IMG/VR virus record: IMGVR_UViG_3300043496_000172
Span: 1-57,301 of that record
DNA length: 57,301 nucleotides
Reading direction: 5' to 3' (one strand)
DNA from: a virus
In this document: in pieces, positions 47,843-56,125 of the stretch
Position numbering within the stretch: position 1 is the first letter of the stretch
How the letters are laid out: every line of letters starts with the position of its first letter
Translations under genes and position numbers: made by a program
The notes under the pieces: model-generated
Databases searched by the model: none
Seen by the model: only the letters and a program-made list of their open reading frames with translations
Told to the model about the DNA's origin: nothing

Positions 47843-50317
47843 ATGGTGACACTACCAGAGGTAGCCGAGCAGTGGAGGGCAGCTGGCGTCTCAGTTGTAC
47901 CAATTGTGGCAAAGAACCAGCCGGCTATCCGATGGAAGCAGTATCAGCTGCGGGTACCGAACCTGGACGAAGTACACGACTGGTGGGGTAACGGTCACCG
48001 GTACGGACTGGCCATCATCTGCGGAAACGTGTCCGGCAACCTGGAAATGACCGAGCTTGAGGCTCGTGCCCTGACTTCTACCGCTTTGACCGATATTGCA
48101 AATGCTGCGGATTCGCTCGGGTGTGGCGAAACCTGGGATCAGCTTCTGGCCGGGTATGTACAACAGAGCCCCACCGGGGGCATGCACCTGGTCTACCGGA
48201 TCGCGGATCATGAAGTTCCCGGCAATGAGAAAGTTGCCATGGACCGGTCCGCTGTCAACGACCAGGGCGATCTTCAGCCGCTGGTGCTGTCGGAGACGCG
48301 AGGAGATGGCGGATACTTCGTCGGTGCCCCGTCTCCTGGGTTCTGCCATCCGAGCGGGGAACCGTGGCTGTTGACCTGTGGCACTCCGGGCGTGGTTCCG
48401 ACGATCAGCTGGGACCAGCGTTGTCTGATCCACGAGGCGATCAAACGTGCCCTCGACATCCCGTCTCCCATCACCTCTGAACCAGTCAATCCCCTTCCTG
48501 CTAGGCTTTCGACAGCGGCGCCCGGTACCGTCCCGCCTCCCCAGGCATCGGTTCCCCTTACGGGCGCCGCTTCCATTTCTCCAGGCGATCACTGGGCCAG
48601 CGAAACGGACTGGGCCGAGATTCTGGAACCCGCTGGCTGGACACTGATGCAGCGGATGAACGACGGTGAACGCCTGTGGGTGCGACCAGGTAAAAACCGC
48701 CGGGATGGACACAGTGCGTCAACGGATTACCAGGGAAAGCCTGGTTTGTACGTTTGGTCGACCTCCACCGGGCTCGATACAGAAATCCCGCTCACCAAGC
48801 TATTTATACATGCCCATTATTCGTTTAATGGTGACATGTCCGCTGCCGCGAGAGACCTGGTACGCCAAGGGTTCGGGAGCCGGCAGGTACGGCTTCAGGA
48901 CCTGACCAAGGGTGAACTTGTCATTGCGGAACCGGGTGCACCTCGGGTACACAGACCTGTGCCCTACTCAGACTTCGGAAACGCGCAACGGCTATGGAAA
49001 CGGGTAGGTGACCGGTTCCGTTGGGTTCACGACGCAAACGTGTTCTACAGCTACGTCGACGGTCGCTGGGATCCTGAACACAAGAACGCGGTCATCGCGG
49101 AGTGGAACTACGAAACTGCGCAGATGTACGACGAAGGTGTAGCAGCCGACAGTGTCAAGGACGTGAAATGGGCAACGTCAAGCGCTAACGCCGGACGAAC
49201 CAATGCCGCCGTCGGGATGATGAAATCCATCTCTGGTGTCAGTGTCGGGGTCGACGACTTCGACCAGCTGGATCATCTGGTTAATTTGGTCAATGGCGAA
49301 CTGAACCTCACGTCTGGGGAACTGGGACCTCACGATCCCACTCACCTCATGAGTCGACGGCTCAACGCTAAATTCGATCCGAGCGCAACCGCACCACACT
49401 GGGACTCTTTCCTGGCCCAGGTCCTCCCCGACGAACAGACACGCAAATACGTCCAGCGAGCGGTTGCCTACACCTTGCTCGGGCGAGCTGACCATCGCTC
49501 CTTCTTTATCGTGTATGGCCCCACTGGTACCGGAAAGTCCCAGTTCCTGTCCACATTGGAGCATGTTTTCGGTGACTACGGTGGCTCTGCCGCTGAGGGT
49601 ACCTTCCATCCTGGCCAAGGATCCCTCACCAATGACCTGCACGGACTGCGCAACAAACGACTGATCACGACGTCGGAAACCGCCGACGGCACCAGCTTCA
49701 ACGAAAACCTGATGAAGCGGCTCACCGGCCGGGATCAGATCGTGTCGCGGGAATTGTACCAGTCGAACGTGACGTGGACGCCTGAGTGCACAATCTGGAT
49801 TGCGACAAATCATCCGCCTCGGTTTAATTCTGACGATAATGCGATTTGGCGCCGGGCGAAGCTGATTCCGTTTATGACCGAGTTCGGCACGGATTCGGCA
49901 GACATTCCAGACTATGCCCGGAAGTACTTGTACGCCGAGGCCGACGGGATCCTGAACTGGATCCTGGAAGGTCTCCGTGACTTCCTGGCCAATGGCCTTC
50001 AGGAACCCAGTGACGTGGTCCAGGCTCAGGTGACGCACCGGGAGCAGAGCGACAGTGTGGTTCGGTTCCTCGACGATCAGTTTGAGGAAGAGGTTCTGGT
50101 CGCACACAAGGATGGTCAGGTCCGGACGCAGGAGCTGTATCTGTTGTATGAGGACTGGTGTCGGGCGCAGGGGGAGAAGCGTCTGGGTTCGCGTCGGTTC
50201 CTGAACCGGATGACCGCTTCTGGTCGGGCTACGTATAGCCGGACCAGTACGCAGCGGGTCTGGAAGGGGATCTACCGGCCGGGGTCGCACCTGGTCCCGC
50301 AGCTTCTGGATCGATAG
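47843..50317 (+). CDS. primase-polymerase / SF3 helicase fusion
   Basis: An 824-residue replication protein. The N-terminal part is a prim-pol (AEP) domain: a helix-strand start, GNLEMTELEARA in place of the usual DxD strand, and SPTGGMHLVYRI (from 109). A linker leads to a D5-type region, then an SF3 helicase with Walker A GPTGTGKS (about 559-566), a TSETADG strand as motif B, and IWIATNHPPRF as motif C with sensor Asn. It would prime and unwind the phage genome. ATG 47843 has GAAGGGA four bases before; GTG 47846 is also possible. Confidence 0.88.
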   Translation: MVTLPEVAEQWRAAGVSVVPIVAKNQPAIRWKQYQLRVPNLDEVHDWWGNGHRYGLAIICGNVSGNLEMTELEARALTSTALTDIANAADSLGCGETWDQLLAGYVQQSPTGGMHLVYRIADHEVPGNEKVAMDRSAVNDQGDLQPLVLSETRGDGGYFVGAPSPGFCHPSGEPWLLTCGTPGVVPTISWDQRCLIHEAIKRALDIPSPITSEPVNPLPARLSTAAPGTVPPPQASVPLTGAASISPGDHWASETDWAEILEPAGWTLMQRMNDGERLWVRPGKNRRDGHSASTDYQGKPGLYVWSTSTGLDTEIPLTKLFIHAHYSFNGDMSAAARDLVRQGFGSRQVRLQDLTKGELVIAEPGAPRVHRPVPYSDFGNAQRLWKRVGDRFRWVHDANVFYSYVDGRWDPEHKNAVIAEWNYETAQMYDEGVAADSVKDVKWATSSANAGRTNAAVGMMKSISGVSVGVDDFDQLDHLVNLVNGELNLTSGELGPHDPTHLMSRRLNAKFDPSATAPHWDSFLAQVLPDEQTRKYVQRAVAYTLLGRADHRSFFIVYGPTGTGKSQFLSTLEHVFGDYGGSAAEGTFHPGQGSLTNDLHGLRNKRLITTSETADGTSFNENLMKRLTGRDQIVSRELYQSNVTWTPECTIWIATNHPPRFNSDDNAIWRRAKLIPFMTEFGTDSADIPDYARKYLYAEADGILNWILEGLRDFLANGLQEPSDVVQAQVTHREQSDSVVRFLDDQFEEEVLVAHKDGQVRTQELYLLYEDWCRAQGEKRLGSRRFLNRMTASGRATYSRTSTQRVWKGIYRPGSHLVPQLLDR

Positions 50318-50330
50318 AACTAGCTAGTAG

Positions 50331-50378
50331 TTGCCATCGGTATCAACAGGCGCTACAGTTGACCTCACACCCCTGGGG
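50331..50378 (+). promoter_or_regulatory. promoter and CCCCTGGGG palindrome before the ParB-like gene
   Basis: TTGCCA (50331-50336), 17 bp, TACAGT (50354-50359). The palindrome CCCCTGGGG follows at 50370-50378, just after the expected transcription start. GAGGTGAAAGGAAG provides the ribosome-binding site for ATG 50397. Confidence 0.75.
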
Positions 50379-50396
50379 AGGTGAAAGGAAGACTGC

Positions 50397-51230
50397 ATGA
50401 AGAACCCCTACAAGGTCCCGCTCCATGTTCTGGTTTTTCATGGTGATGGGATCCCTGACGATCAGTCCCTGATAGACCTTCAGGGCGACATCCAGGAGAA
50501 CGGGCTCAAGGTTCCCGTCCTCATCGACCGGACCACCAACACGGTCCTCGACGGCTCCCGGCGTATCCGGGCAATGATCAACCTGGGCTGGACACATTGC
50601 CTAGTGTATGGAGTAGAAACCTTTGACGAGGGAGTTCAATACCTCGACAAGGTAAGGAAGAACCCTCGGCTACCGGCGGGACTTTCTGTTACTACAGGAA
50701 GGATCTGGCGCTACTACTGCGACTTCCAGAACCTGATCGACCTGCGCCAGAAGCAATTGAAGAATCGACGTATAGGCGTTTCTCGTGATGTACACCTGGA
50801 ACGGCTGGCCCCGTCTCGTCGCCTGCTAGCGGAAGCTATCGGCACGAGCGAAGGTCAGATGGTTGCCCTGATCAGCACCTACAAGACCGCACAGTTCCAC
50901 GAGAACCCGGATATCCGGGCATTCGCGGCAGGTCTCACAGAGGAACTGGACCAGGGGAAGATCACCTGCTACTCGGCTCGGCATCGACTCCAGAAGGCCC
51001 TCCATGAAAAGCCGGAGGGATCCATCGCCACCGCGTCTGCGCAACGAGAAACATTGGGCATGATCATTTCTCAGCTCAATGGTGTTGCTCGGGGCATTGC
51101 CGCATTCAACGGAATCAGTGACGGATTGAGCGCGGAAGAGCTGGCGGAATACGTCAATTCCCTCCGTAAGCCACTCGCCGCTATCCGCAGTCACCGTAAC
51201 CAGATACAGAAAAGGATCAATACCGGATGA
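50397..51230 (+). CDS. ParB-like nuclease-domain protein
   Basis: A 277-residue protein. The N-terminal 100 residues follow the ParB/Srx fold: IPDDQSLIDLQGDIQENGLK, then VLDGSRRIRAM (50-60), which is the ParB motif with GSRR instead of the usual GxxR. The rest is helical and basic, with an HTH-like stretch after residue 130. Phage ParB-like proteins bind DNA or CTP and may regulate or partition. It is ATGA-coupled to a second protein of similar type. Confidence 0.8.
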   Translation: MKNPYKVPLHVLVFHGDGIPDDQSLIDLQGDIQENGLKVPVLIDRTTNTVLDGSRRIRAMINLGWTHCLVYGVETFDEGVQYLDKVRKNPRLPAGLSVTTGRIWRYYCDFQNLIDLRQKQLKNRRIGVSRDVHLERLAPSRRLLAEAIGTSEGQMVALISTYKTAQFHENPDIRAFAAGLTEELDQGKITCYSARHRLQKALHEKPEGSIATASAQRETLGMIISQLNGVARGIAAFNGISDGLSAEELAEYVNSLRKPLAAIRSHRNQIQKRINTG

Positions 51231-52087
51231 ACCAGGAACAGGAAACAGTGAACAGCAACGCTGCCTTCGAAAGGTGGGCGAAGAGCCACCCCTTCATCAC
51301 CGAAGAGGTACTGGTCTCCAACCTGACCATCGACCGGCGAGTGCAGCGCACCGGCCTTAACCTGCCCAAGGTTGAACGCATGGTGAAGAAGTTCAACCCC
51401 AGCTCGCTGGGTGTCGTGACCGTGTCACGACGCAAGGATAAGTCGATGATTGTGATCGACGGTCAGCACCGCTGGGAAGCCACCCGGCGAGTCACTGACA
51501 ATGAAGGCTTGCTGCTGTGTCACGTGTTCGAAGGCTTGGAACTGGCCGAGGAAGCGCAGATGTTTCTCGACCTTAACGACACGTCCAAGCCCCCCGTGAT
51601 CGACCAGTTCAAGGTGAGCCTTCAGGCCGATTCACCAGGTGGCGAAGAGGCCCGGGAGATCTCCCGGATACTGCTCCAATATGGCTGGAAGGTCAGTGCT
51701 ACGGCGGCGGATGGCAACGTGAACGCCGTCCAGGCAATCTCCAAGATCTATCGGCTGTCGCTCGAAAAGGAAGCTGACCCCAACCTGCTGGCGATGACAT
51801 TCCTTGTCGTCACCCGCGCCTGGGGAACTAACCGGATGGCGGGTCAGGCCCCCATGGTGGAAGGTATCGGCCGCATGTTCGCCGAATACGGCTCCCGGAT
51901 CGACACCGACCGCCTGATCAGTGTCATGAAGAGCTACAAGGGCGGGGCGCAGTCCCTGCTGAGTGAAACGTCGCAGCTGGCCCGCCTGTCTCACTCGCGG
52001 CATTCAATGGCCCTGGCAACTGCCCTGGTCAACGAATACAACCGAGGTCTGCGGACCCGGACGCTGGAAGCCTGGCGTCAACGGTAA
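51227..52087 (+). CDS. second ParB/Srx-fold protein (DUF6551-like)
   Basis: The 286-residue product has VIDGQHRWEATRR (77-89), the DGQHR box shared by ParB/Srx-fold proteins of the DUF6551 and DGQHR types. Helices follow (AEEAQMFLDLNDTSKPPVID). The N-terminus includes LTIDRRVQRTGLNLPKVERM. A start at GTG 51248 would remove a repeated MNQEQE segment. The gene is ATGA-coupled to the ParB-like gene, and a strong terminator follows. Function unknown, perhaps DNA modification or regulation. Confidence 0.75.
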   Translation: MNQEQETVNSNAAFERWAKSHPFITEEVLVSNLTIDRRVQRTGLNLPKVERMVKKFNPSSLGVVTVSRRKDKSMIVIDGQHRWEATRRVTDNEGLLLCHVFEGLELAEEAQMFLDLNDTSKPPVIDQFKVSLQADSPGGEEAREISRILLQYGWKVSATAADGNVNAVQAISKIYRLSLEKEADPNLLAMTFLVVTRAWGTNRMAGQAPMVEGIGRMFAEYGSRIDTDRLISVMKSYKGGAQSLLSETSQLARLSHSRHSMALATALVNEYNRGLRTRTLEAWRQR

Positions 52088-52094
52088 CGACAGG

Positions 52095-52130
52095 AAAGGC
52101 CCCCATTCGGTAACGGATGGGGGCCTTTTT
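52095..52130 (+). terminator. strong rho-independent terminator
   Basis: AAAGGCCCCCAT (52095-52106) pairs with ATGGGGGCCTTT, followed by further T. The loop is CGGTAACGG-like (ten bases). It separates the ParB-like operon from the endolysin promoter. Confidence 0.92.
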
Positions 52131-52134
52131 CGTT

Positions 52135-52147
52135 TACAGTTCAAACG
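52135..52147 (+). promoter_or_regulatory. -10 element of a probable leaderless endolysin mRNA
   Basis: TACAGT (52135-52140) stands six bases before GTG 52147, with no ribosome-binding site in between. This spacing places the transcript start at or next to the GTG. No clear -35 is seen, since the terminator lies directly upstream. Confidence 0.6.
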
Positions 52148-53028
52148 TGGCAGAAGGTGTGGACTACTCATTCGCACATCCCAGCCCCTCTTCCTTGAAG
52201 ACGGCCGGGAAAACGTTCGCGCTGCGCTACATCGGGCCAGGATCCGCCGGGAAGCTGCTCACAGCTTCAGAGCGGGACCAGTTGTGGGCGCAGGACATCT
52301 CCATCGGGTTTCTGGCTGAAGGAGCCGCAGGAGACATGTTGCGGGGCGCAGCGCTCGGCAAGGCTCATGCCCAGCTGGCCGAAACGCACCGGATGGCTCT
52401 CGGTGCGCCCGCGCTTCCCATCTACTTCGCCGCCGACGTGGACATGGTCGCCGGCAACCTCCCCGCCATCACTGCCTACTGCAACGCTGCTGCCGGTGTC
52501 CTCGGACGGGGACGGGTTGGCGTGTACGGCGAGTACGACGTGATGGGCTGGCTCAAGGAACGCGGCATCGCCACCTGGTTCTTCCAAACATATGCCTGGA
52601 GTGCCGGCAAATGGTTCAGCGGCAACCATATAGAGCAGTACCGCAACAATCAGGCACTTGGTGGCGGAACTGTCGATCTATGTCGCAGTAAAATGGATAA
52701 CTTTGGACAATGGGTACGTCCCGGATCTTTGCAGCCAGGAGTTGATGAAATGGTCATGTATGTGTGGTGTGACGGAGACCTGTGGGGCAGCACGGGAGCT
52801 GAACGATTCAAGGTGGCCAACCCCACCCAGGCCGAGGCCATCAAGCGAGTCTGGGGCGAATATGGCTGGGCCTGGAAGGACAACCAGGTGACACCAGACG
52901 AACTGGGCGGGTTCGGTGTCGTCGTTCCGCCGCCGGCAGGACTGCCATCTTCTGACGCTGAAACACTTGCGATGTTGGAGCAACTGGCGGATGGTTTGGA
53001 AGCCCTTGCCGCTGCTATACGCGGCTAA
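52147..53028 (+). CDS. endolysin with DUF1906 glycoside-hydrolase-like domain
   Basis: A 293-residue protein beginning MAEGVDYSFAHPSPSSLKTA. The DUF1906 (Rv2525c-like, TIM-barrel related to GH25) pattern continues with FALRYIGPG, PIYFAADVDM, RVGVYGEYDVMGWLKERGIA and WFFQTYAWSAG. Acidic residues at AADVD and the late VDLCRSKMDNFGQW suit a hydrolase active site. The C-terminal end is a short helix that may aid cell-wall binding. It degrades peptidoglycan for release. GTG 52147 matches a leaderless start; an upstream ATG lies in the terminator. Confidence 0.85.
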   Translation: MAEGVDYSFAHPSPSSLKTAGKTFALRYIGPGSAGKLLTASERDQLWAQDISIGFLAEGAAGDMLRGAALGKAHAQLAETHRMALGAPALPIYFAADVDMVAGNLPAITAYCNAAAGVLGRGRVGVYGEYDVMGWLKERGIATWFFQTYAWSAGKWFSGNHIEQYRNNQALGGGTVDLCRSKMDNFGQWVRPGSLQPGVDEMVMYVWCDGDLWGSTGAERFKVANPTQAEAIKRVWGEYGWAWKDNQVTPDELGGFGVVVPPPAGLPSSDAETLAMLEQLADGLEALAAAIRG

Positions 53029-53044
53029 GCAGAGAAAAGGAATC

Positions 53045-54193
53045 ATGTACATGAACCCACGAAAACGTATCGTGCTGTCCACTGCCGCTGTTTCAGCGGC
53101 AGCCCTGATTCTGGGGGCCTGTTTCCTCACGCCAGCCAACGCCAGCGTCACGACACAGACTCAGGTGGCACGAGACAATCTGGCGAACTGTCAACTCCTG
53201 GCCTCGAACTCCACCGGTTCGCAGCTCACCAGAGCTAACCAGTGCATCACTGATCAGAACAAGATCCTGCGACTTCTCGGCGGGTCACCTTCACCTACCC
53301 CTACGCCTCCGGCGACCACTCCCCCCACTGCCAGCCCCACCGCGACCGTGACTCCGACCCCGACCGCGACGACTACTCCTCCTCCGTCCGGTGACTTTCC
53401 GAACGCGGACAACACAGGCGTTCCCGCTGGTACGGTCCTGACTCCATGGGATGGCACGTGCAGCGGTGGCGTTGTGGCGATCACGACCCCGAACCTGCTG
53501 GTAGATGCCCGCAGTTTTCCCTGCAATGTGTCCATCCGGGCCAGCGGTGTTCGGATCACCCGCAGCCGGATCAACGGCTGGATCGACAACACCGACCGGT
53601 CGGGAACCTCGTTCGCGCTGGTCGACTCCGAGGTATCGATCTCCACAGTGGTGGAGCTGACGGTGGTGGGAAACCACGACTTCAGCATGTTGCGGGTTGA
53701 AGTCACCGGCGGAAACCGGGGCGTGTACTGCCAGTGGTCCTGTGACATCCGGGACTCCTGGATTCACGGCCAGCGCATCCAAAGCGTCTGGCACGCTTCA
53801 GCTGTTCGCATGGAACAGCAGCTCACCCTGGTGCACAACACTCTGGTCTGTGACGCACAGCCGGCCAGCGAGGAAGGGACGTGCTCGGCCTCGTTGACGG
53901 GGTACGGCGACTTCGCTCCGGTGCGGGACAACCTGATCCAGGGCAACTACTTCGCTCCGACAGTGTTCGCGGCGTACTGCGCCTACGGCGGTTCCTCGCG
54001 GAACAAGCCGTTCTCGGACGGTGCCATGAACAACCGGTTCATCGATAACGTGTTCGGACGAGGTGACACCACGGTTAGCCAGGACTGTGCAAAATACGGT
54101 CCGGTTGGTGACTATGACCGCTCGAAGCCAGGCAATGTCTGGTCAGGTAACAAGTTCACTGACGGGGTTGTGATCCCGGTACCTGCGTTCTAG
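53045..54193 (+). CDS. secreted beta-helix protein with PT-rich linker
   Basis: ATG 53045 (or 53051) follows AAAAGGA. A signal peptide is clear (KRIVLSTAAVSAAALILGAC, cut after PANA; C at the lipobox-like LGAC is also possible). Next come a 45-residue helical region, a Pro/Thr linker (SPSPTPTPPATTPPTASP), then about 250 residues of short Asn/Asp-rich strands (VDARSFPCNVSIRASGVRIT) typical of a right-handed beta-helix. It would act outside the cell, maybe on capsular or wall glycans. It follows the endolysin gene by 16 bases. Confidence 0.75.
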   Translation: MYMNPRKRIVLSTAAVSAAALILGACFLTPANASVTTQTQVARDNLANCQLLASNSTGSQLTRANQCITDQNKILRLLGGSPSPTPTPPATTPPTASPTATVTPTPTATTTPPPSGDFPNADNTGVPAGTVLTPWDGTCSGGVVAITTPNLLVDARSFPCNVSIRASGVRITRSRINGWIDNTDRSGTSFALVDSEVSISTVVELTVVGNHDFSMLRVEVTGGNRGVYCQWSCDIRDSWIHGQRIQSVWHASAVRMEQQLTLVHNTLVCDAQPASEEGTCSASLTGYGDFAPVRDNLIQGNYFAPTVFAAYCAYGGSSRNKPFSDGAMNNRFIDNVFGRGDTTVSQDCAKYGPVGDYDRSKPGNVWSGNKFTDGVVIPVPAF

Positions 54194-54236
54194 CATCAAA
54201 ACCGGTACTCCTCGTTTGTCGGTTCCCGCAGATAAA

Positions 54237-54273
54237 GAAACAGCCCCCCAGGAAACTGGGGGGCTGTTTCGTA
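54237..54273 (+). terminator. bidirectional terminator between convergent genes
   Basis: A perfect 15-bp stem (GAAACAGCCCCCCAG with CTGGGGGGCTGTTTC) has a GAAA tetraloop. T-rich on one side and A-rich on the other, it can end both the rightward lysis operon and the leftward membrane-protein operon. Confidence 0.93.
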
Positions 54274-54303
54274 AAACCGGTCATCATGTCCGGCACTGGG
54301 TAT

Positions 54304-54966
54304 TTAAGCGAACGCGGGCTCCAGCTGCGGTGTTTCCTCCTCGGCAGGAACTGTACTGAGGGCTCGGCGGACGGAGTACACGTAATTGAGCGAGGAATTG
54401 GTGAGGTCACCGATTTCCTGGTTGGTCAGTTCCGGGCTACGGCTCAGTATCGCGGCGATACGTTCCTTCTTCGACGGTTCGCGTTCGTCTTTCGGCTTCA
54501 CGAGGATCGGTTCTTCGGGTTTCTTGTAGGTGGAGACCTTGCCTGCTTCGATGAACGCTTCGATCTGTTCGATGCGCGCGTTCAGGACCATCAACGTGAC
54601 CGAGGCAACGATCATCATGCCGTCGATCGAGAGGGGGAGCAGGATTGCGGTCTGGTCGTCTGCGTACCGGTGAAAGGCTGTGCTCTGGTTGCGGTAGCTC
54701 AGATACGCGGAAATTCCTGCGATAATGAGCGTACCGAATCCACGAGACAGTTTCCAGTACCAGCGGTCTTCCTTGCGGAAGGGAACCCGAGAGGTGATTT
54801 CGAGGGCTGCGAAGAAGAACAGCGGCGGGAAGACGTGAATCGCGATGGCCGCTGCATTGTGGCCAGCGTTCAGCATGTTCGCCCAGATACTTGCGGCGGT
54901 GACTGCAACGACGATGGCGCGGCAGACCCACCGGAGTCGCCGGAAGCGACTTAGTTTCTTGTTCAT
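54304..54966 (-). CDS. DUF2637-like membrane protein with C-terminal HTH
   Basis: ATG 54966 is used because AGGAG stands five bases upstream; ATG 54996 lacks one. The 220-residue product has four hydrophobic segments (about 15-30, 40-58, 75-90 and 110-130) in the arrangement of DUF2637 proteins (SpdB-like, linked to actinobacterial plasmids and phages). A Lys/Glu linker and a winged-HTH-like tail follow (KKERIAAILSRSPELTNQEI, GDLTNSSLNYVYSVRRALST). It could bind DNA at the membrane. Its promoter is inside a perfect inverted repeat. Confidence 0.75.
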   Translation of the reverse strand: MNKKLSRFRRLRWVCRAIVVAVTAASIWANMLNAGHNAAAIAIHVFPPLFFFAALEITSRVPFRKEDRWYWKLSRGFGTLIIAGISAYLSYRNQSTAFHRYADDQTAILLPLSIDGMMIVASVTLMVLNARIEQIEAFIEAGKVSTYKKPEEPILVKPKDEREPSKKERIAAILSRSPELTNQEIGDLTNSSLNYVYSVRRALSTVPAEEETPQLEPAFA

Positions 54967-55012
54967 GGGTACTCCTGACTCTGTGTAGTTTTCCATGAGC
55001 CTGCAAATAGCA

Positions 55013-55052
55013 GTGCACCCCCCACTGTACTACCCAGGTGGGGGGTGCACAA
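55013..55052 (-). promoter_or_regulatory. leftward promoter embedded in a 13-bp inverted repeat
   Basis: On the - strand TTGTGC (55052-55047), a 17-bp spacer and TACAGT (55029-55024). GTGCACCCCCCAC (55013-55025) and its complement at 55038-55050 flank a 12-base centre, so both promoter boxes lie in or next to the arms. This is a natural operator for a dimeric repressor; it could also terminate the upstream gene. Confidence 0.8.
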
Positions 55053-55067
55053 CTGTTTCTGTTTTAT

Positions 55068-55295
55068 TCAGTCAGAGAAAGGCCATCCATCAACAGCGCC
55101 AAAGGGATCCTGGTGCTGCCGTTTGTAGTGGTCTCGGTCAGCCTTGACCTCACTCAGCTCCTCTTCCAGAAGCTGGATCCTGGCCAGAGCCTCGATCAAC
55201 ATCCGCCTGGAGTCAAGGGCTTGAGTCCGCCAGAACCCTCTGGTCCGCCAGACACTGTGCTCGGTCTCAGGTTCAGACTGGTACAAGGGATTCAT
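55068..55295 (-). CDS. small coiled-coil protein, 75 aa
   Basis: ATG 55295 lies 22 bases inside the upstream gene with AGGAAGGAG before it. The product has a polar start, then a helix with heptad-like Leu/Ile spacing (RRMLIEALARIQLLEEELSE) and a charged end. It may form a coiled coil. Function unknown. Confidence 0.55.
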   Translation of the reverse strand: MNPLYQSEPETEHSVWRTRGFWRTQALDSRRMLIEALARIQLLEEELSEVKADRDHYKRQHQDPFGAVDGWPFSD

Positions 55296-55578
55296 CTCCT
55301 TCCTGACAGCAACCGTCGCAGCTGTGGATCCCGCGCGCAGCCTCATTCTTTTCCTGGCCCGGAAGGCAACGCATCAGCCGGTACGCGGCATCGTCGGGGT
55401 CTGGATGTCCGATACCGTGCGGACACAGGCGTTCCATGATTCCGAGGTCGTTGCGCCAATACTTCGGCCAGTGCTTCATGTGGTGGTCGCTGGGATTGTG
55501 GATGCAGCAGGTACGTCCTTCGCAGGCGGCGGAGGAATGTGTCCCGAGGCGACGTGGACCATGGGACTCAGAAATCAT
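55273..55578 (-). CDS. conserved Cys/His-rich actinophage protein, 101 aa
   Basis: ATG 55578 overlaps the upstream stop. The product has CEGRTCCIHNPSDHHMKHWP, KYWRNDLGIMERLCPHGIGH and PDPDD, a pattern I know from Streptomyces and actinophage proteins of about 100 residues with many conserved Cys and His. It likely binds zinc. A final HSCDGCCQ pair adds to this. No biochemical role is known to me. Confidence 0.75.
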   Translation of the reverse strand: MISESHGPRRLGTHSSAACEGRTCCIHNPSDHHMKHWPKYWRNDLGIMERLCPHGIGHPDPDDAAYRLMRCLPGQEKNEAARGIHSCDGCCQEGDESLVPV

Positions 55579-55792
55579 GGATGCCAACTTCCTTGCCGTC
55601 CTTGTAGCAGTGATACAGCCGGCTGTTGCTGGGCACGCGGACGGTGTCGATCCGGCCACCCTGATCCAGGCACCAGTGCTTCCACCTGTTGATGGAAACG
55701 ACCCCGTGCCACAGGAGTAGGCCAATGACGATCACGGTGGCCAGGGACATGTACAGGGCCAGGCCACCGACCTTCCTGTCAGGTTTCGCCAT
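55568..55792 (-). CDS. single-pass membrane protein, 74 aa
   Basis: A basic N-terminus (MAKPDRKVGG) is followed by one hydrophobic helix (LALYMSLATVIVIGLLLW) and an external or internal tail with two Cys (WCLDQGGR, YHCYKDGK). It overlaps both neighbours in the leftward right-end operon. Function unknown; could be a host-membrane modifier. Confidence 0.6.
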   Translation of the reverse strand: MAKPDRKVGGLALYMSLATVIVIGLLLWHGVVSINRWKHWCLDQGGRIDTVRVPSNSRLYHCYKDGKEVGIHDF

Positions 55793-56051
55793 CCTGGCCG
55801 TCCTTCATCGTGAACACGACGCCGAGGTTCAGGATCTTCTGCTTGATCTGGAACGGCTGCTGGCGCAATGCCCGGAGTTGCTGCTCTTCAGCGAGGCTGA
55901 GCTTCAGTGCCCGGGAAACCTCCGCCAGGATCTCCTGTGAGGCTCGGGAGTGTCCTCGTTCGATGAGGCTGAAGTAGCTCTTGCTCCGGCCGATGAGTCG
56001 GGCCAGCGCGTCCTGGGTCAGGTCGGCCCGGATGCGGAGGCATCGGATCAT
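55779..56051 (-). CDS. XRE-family regulator of the right-end operon
   Basis: The 90-residue form starts MIRCLRIRADLTQDALARLI, the usual first helix of a Cro/CI HTH, then GRSKSYFSLIERGHSRASQE with the recognition helix. The rest is a helical dimerisation-type tail. ATG 56051 is favoured because the 69-bp repeat ends just after it and AAGGGG precedes it; ATG 56090 would give a leaderless form with the peptide MREGRFVPAPEGA, also encoded at the left end. It may control the paired repeat promoters. Confidence 0.85.
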   Translation of the reverse strand: MIRCLRIRADLTQDALARLIGRSKSYFSLIERGHSRASQEILAEVSRALKLSLAEEQQLRALRQQPFQIKQKILNLGVVFTMKDGQDGET

Positions 56052-56114
56052 CGCCCCTTCTGGTGCCGGTACGAATCTTCCTTCTCTCATCCCTCTACTG
56101 TACCCCCCACCCCT
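56046..56114 (-). repeat. 69-bp inverted repeat, right copy
   Basis: Perfect reverse complement of 1-69. It carries the -10 box, leader and first two codons of the XRE regulator gene. Confidence 0.95.
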
Positions 56115-56125
56115 ACCCTCCACAA
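56097..56125 (-). promoter_or_regulatory. leftward promoter within the repeat
   Basis: On the - strand TTGTGG (56125-56120), a 17-bp G-rich spacer and TACAGT (56102-56097). The spacer and -10 are shared with the left-end copy; the -35 lies outside the repeat. Confidence 0.75.

Noticed and set aside
47743-47991. 82-codon frame before and overlapping the primase-helicase
   Set aside because: It overlaps the primase start by about 150 bases, has a Glu/Pro/Thr-rich nonsense-like product and no ribosome-binding site; only its first 30 codons could be a leader peptide.
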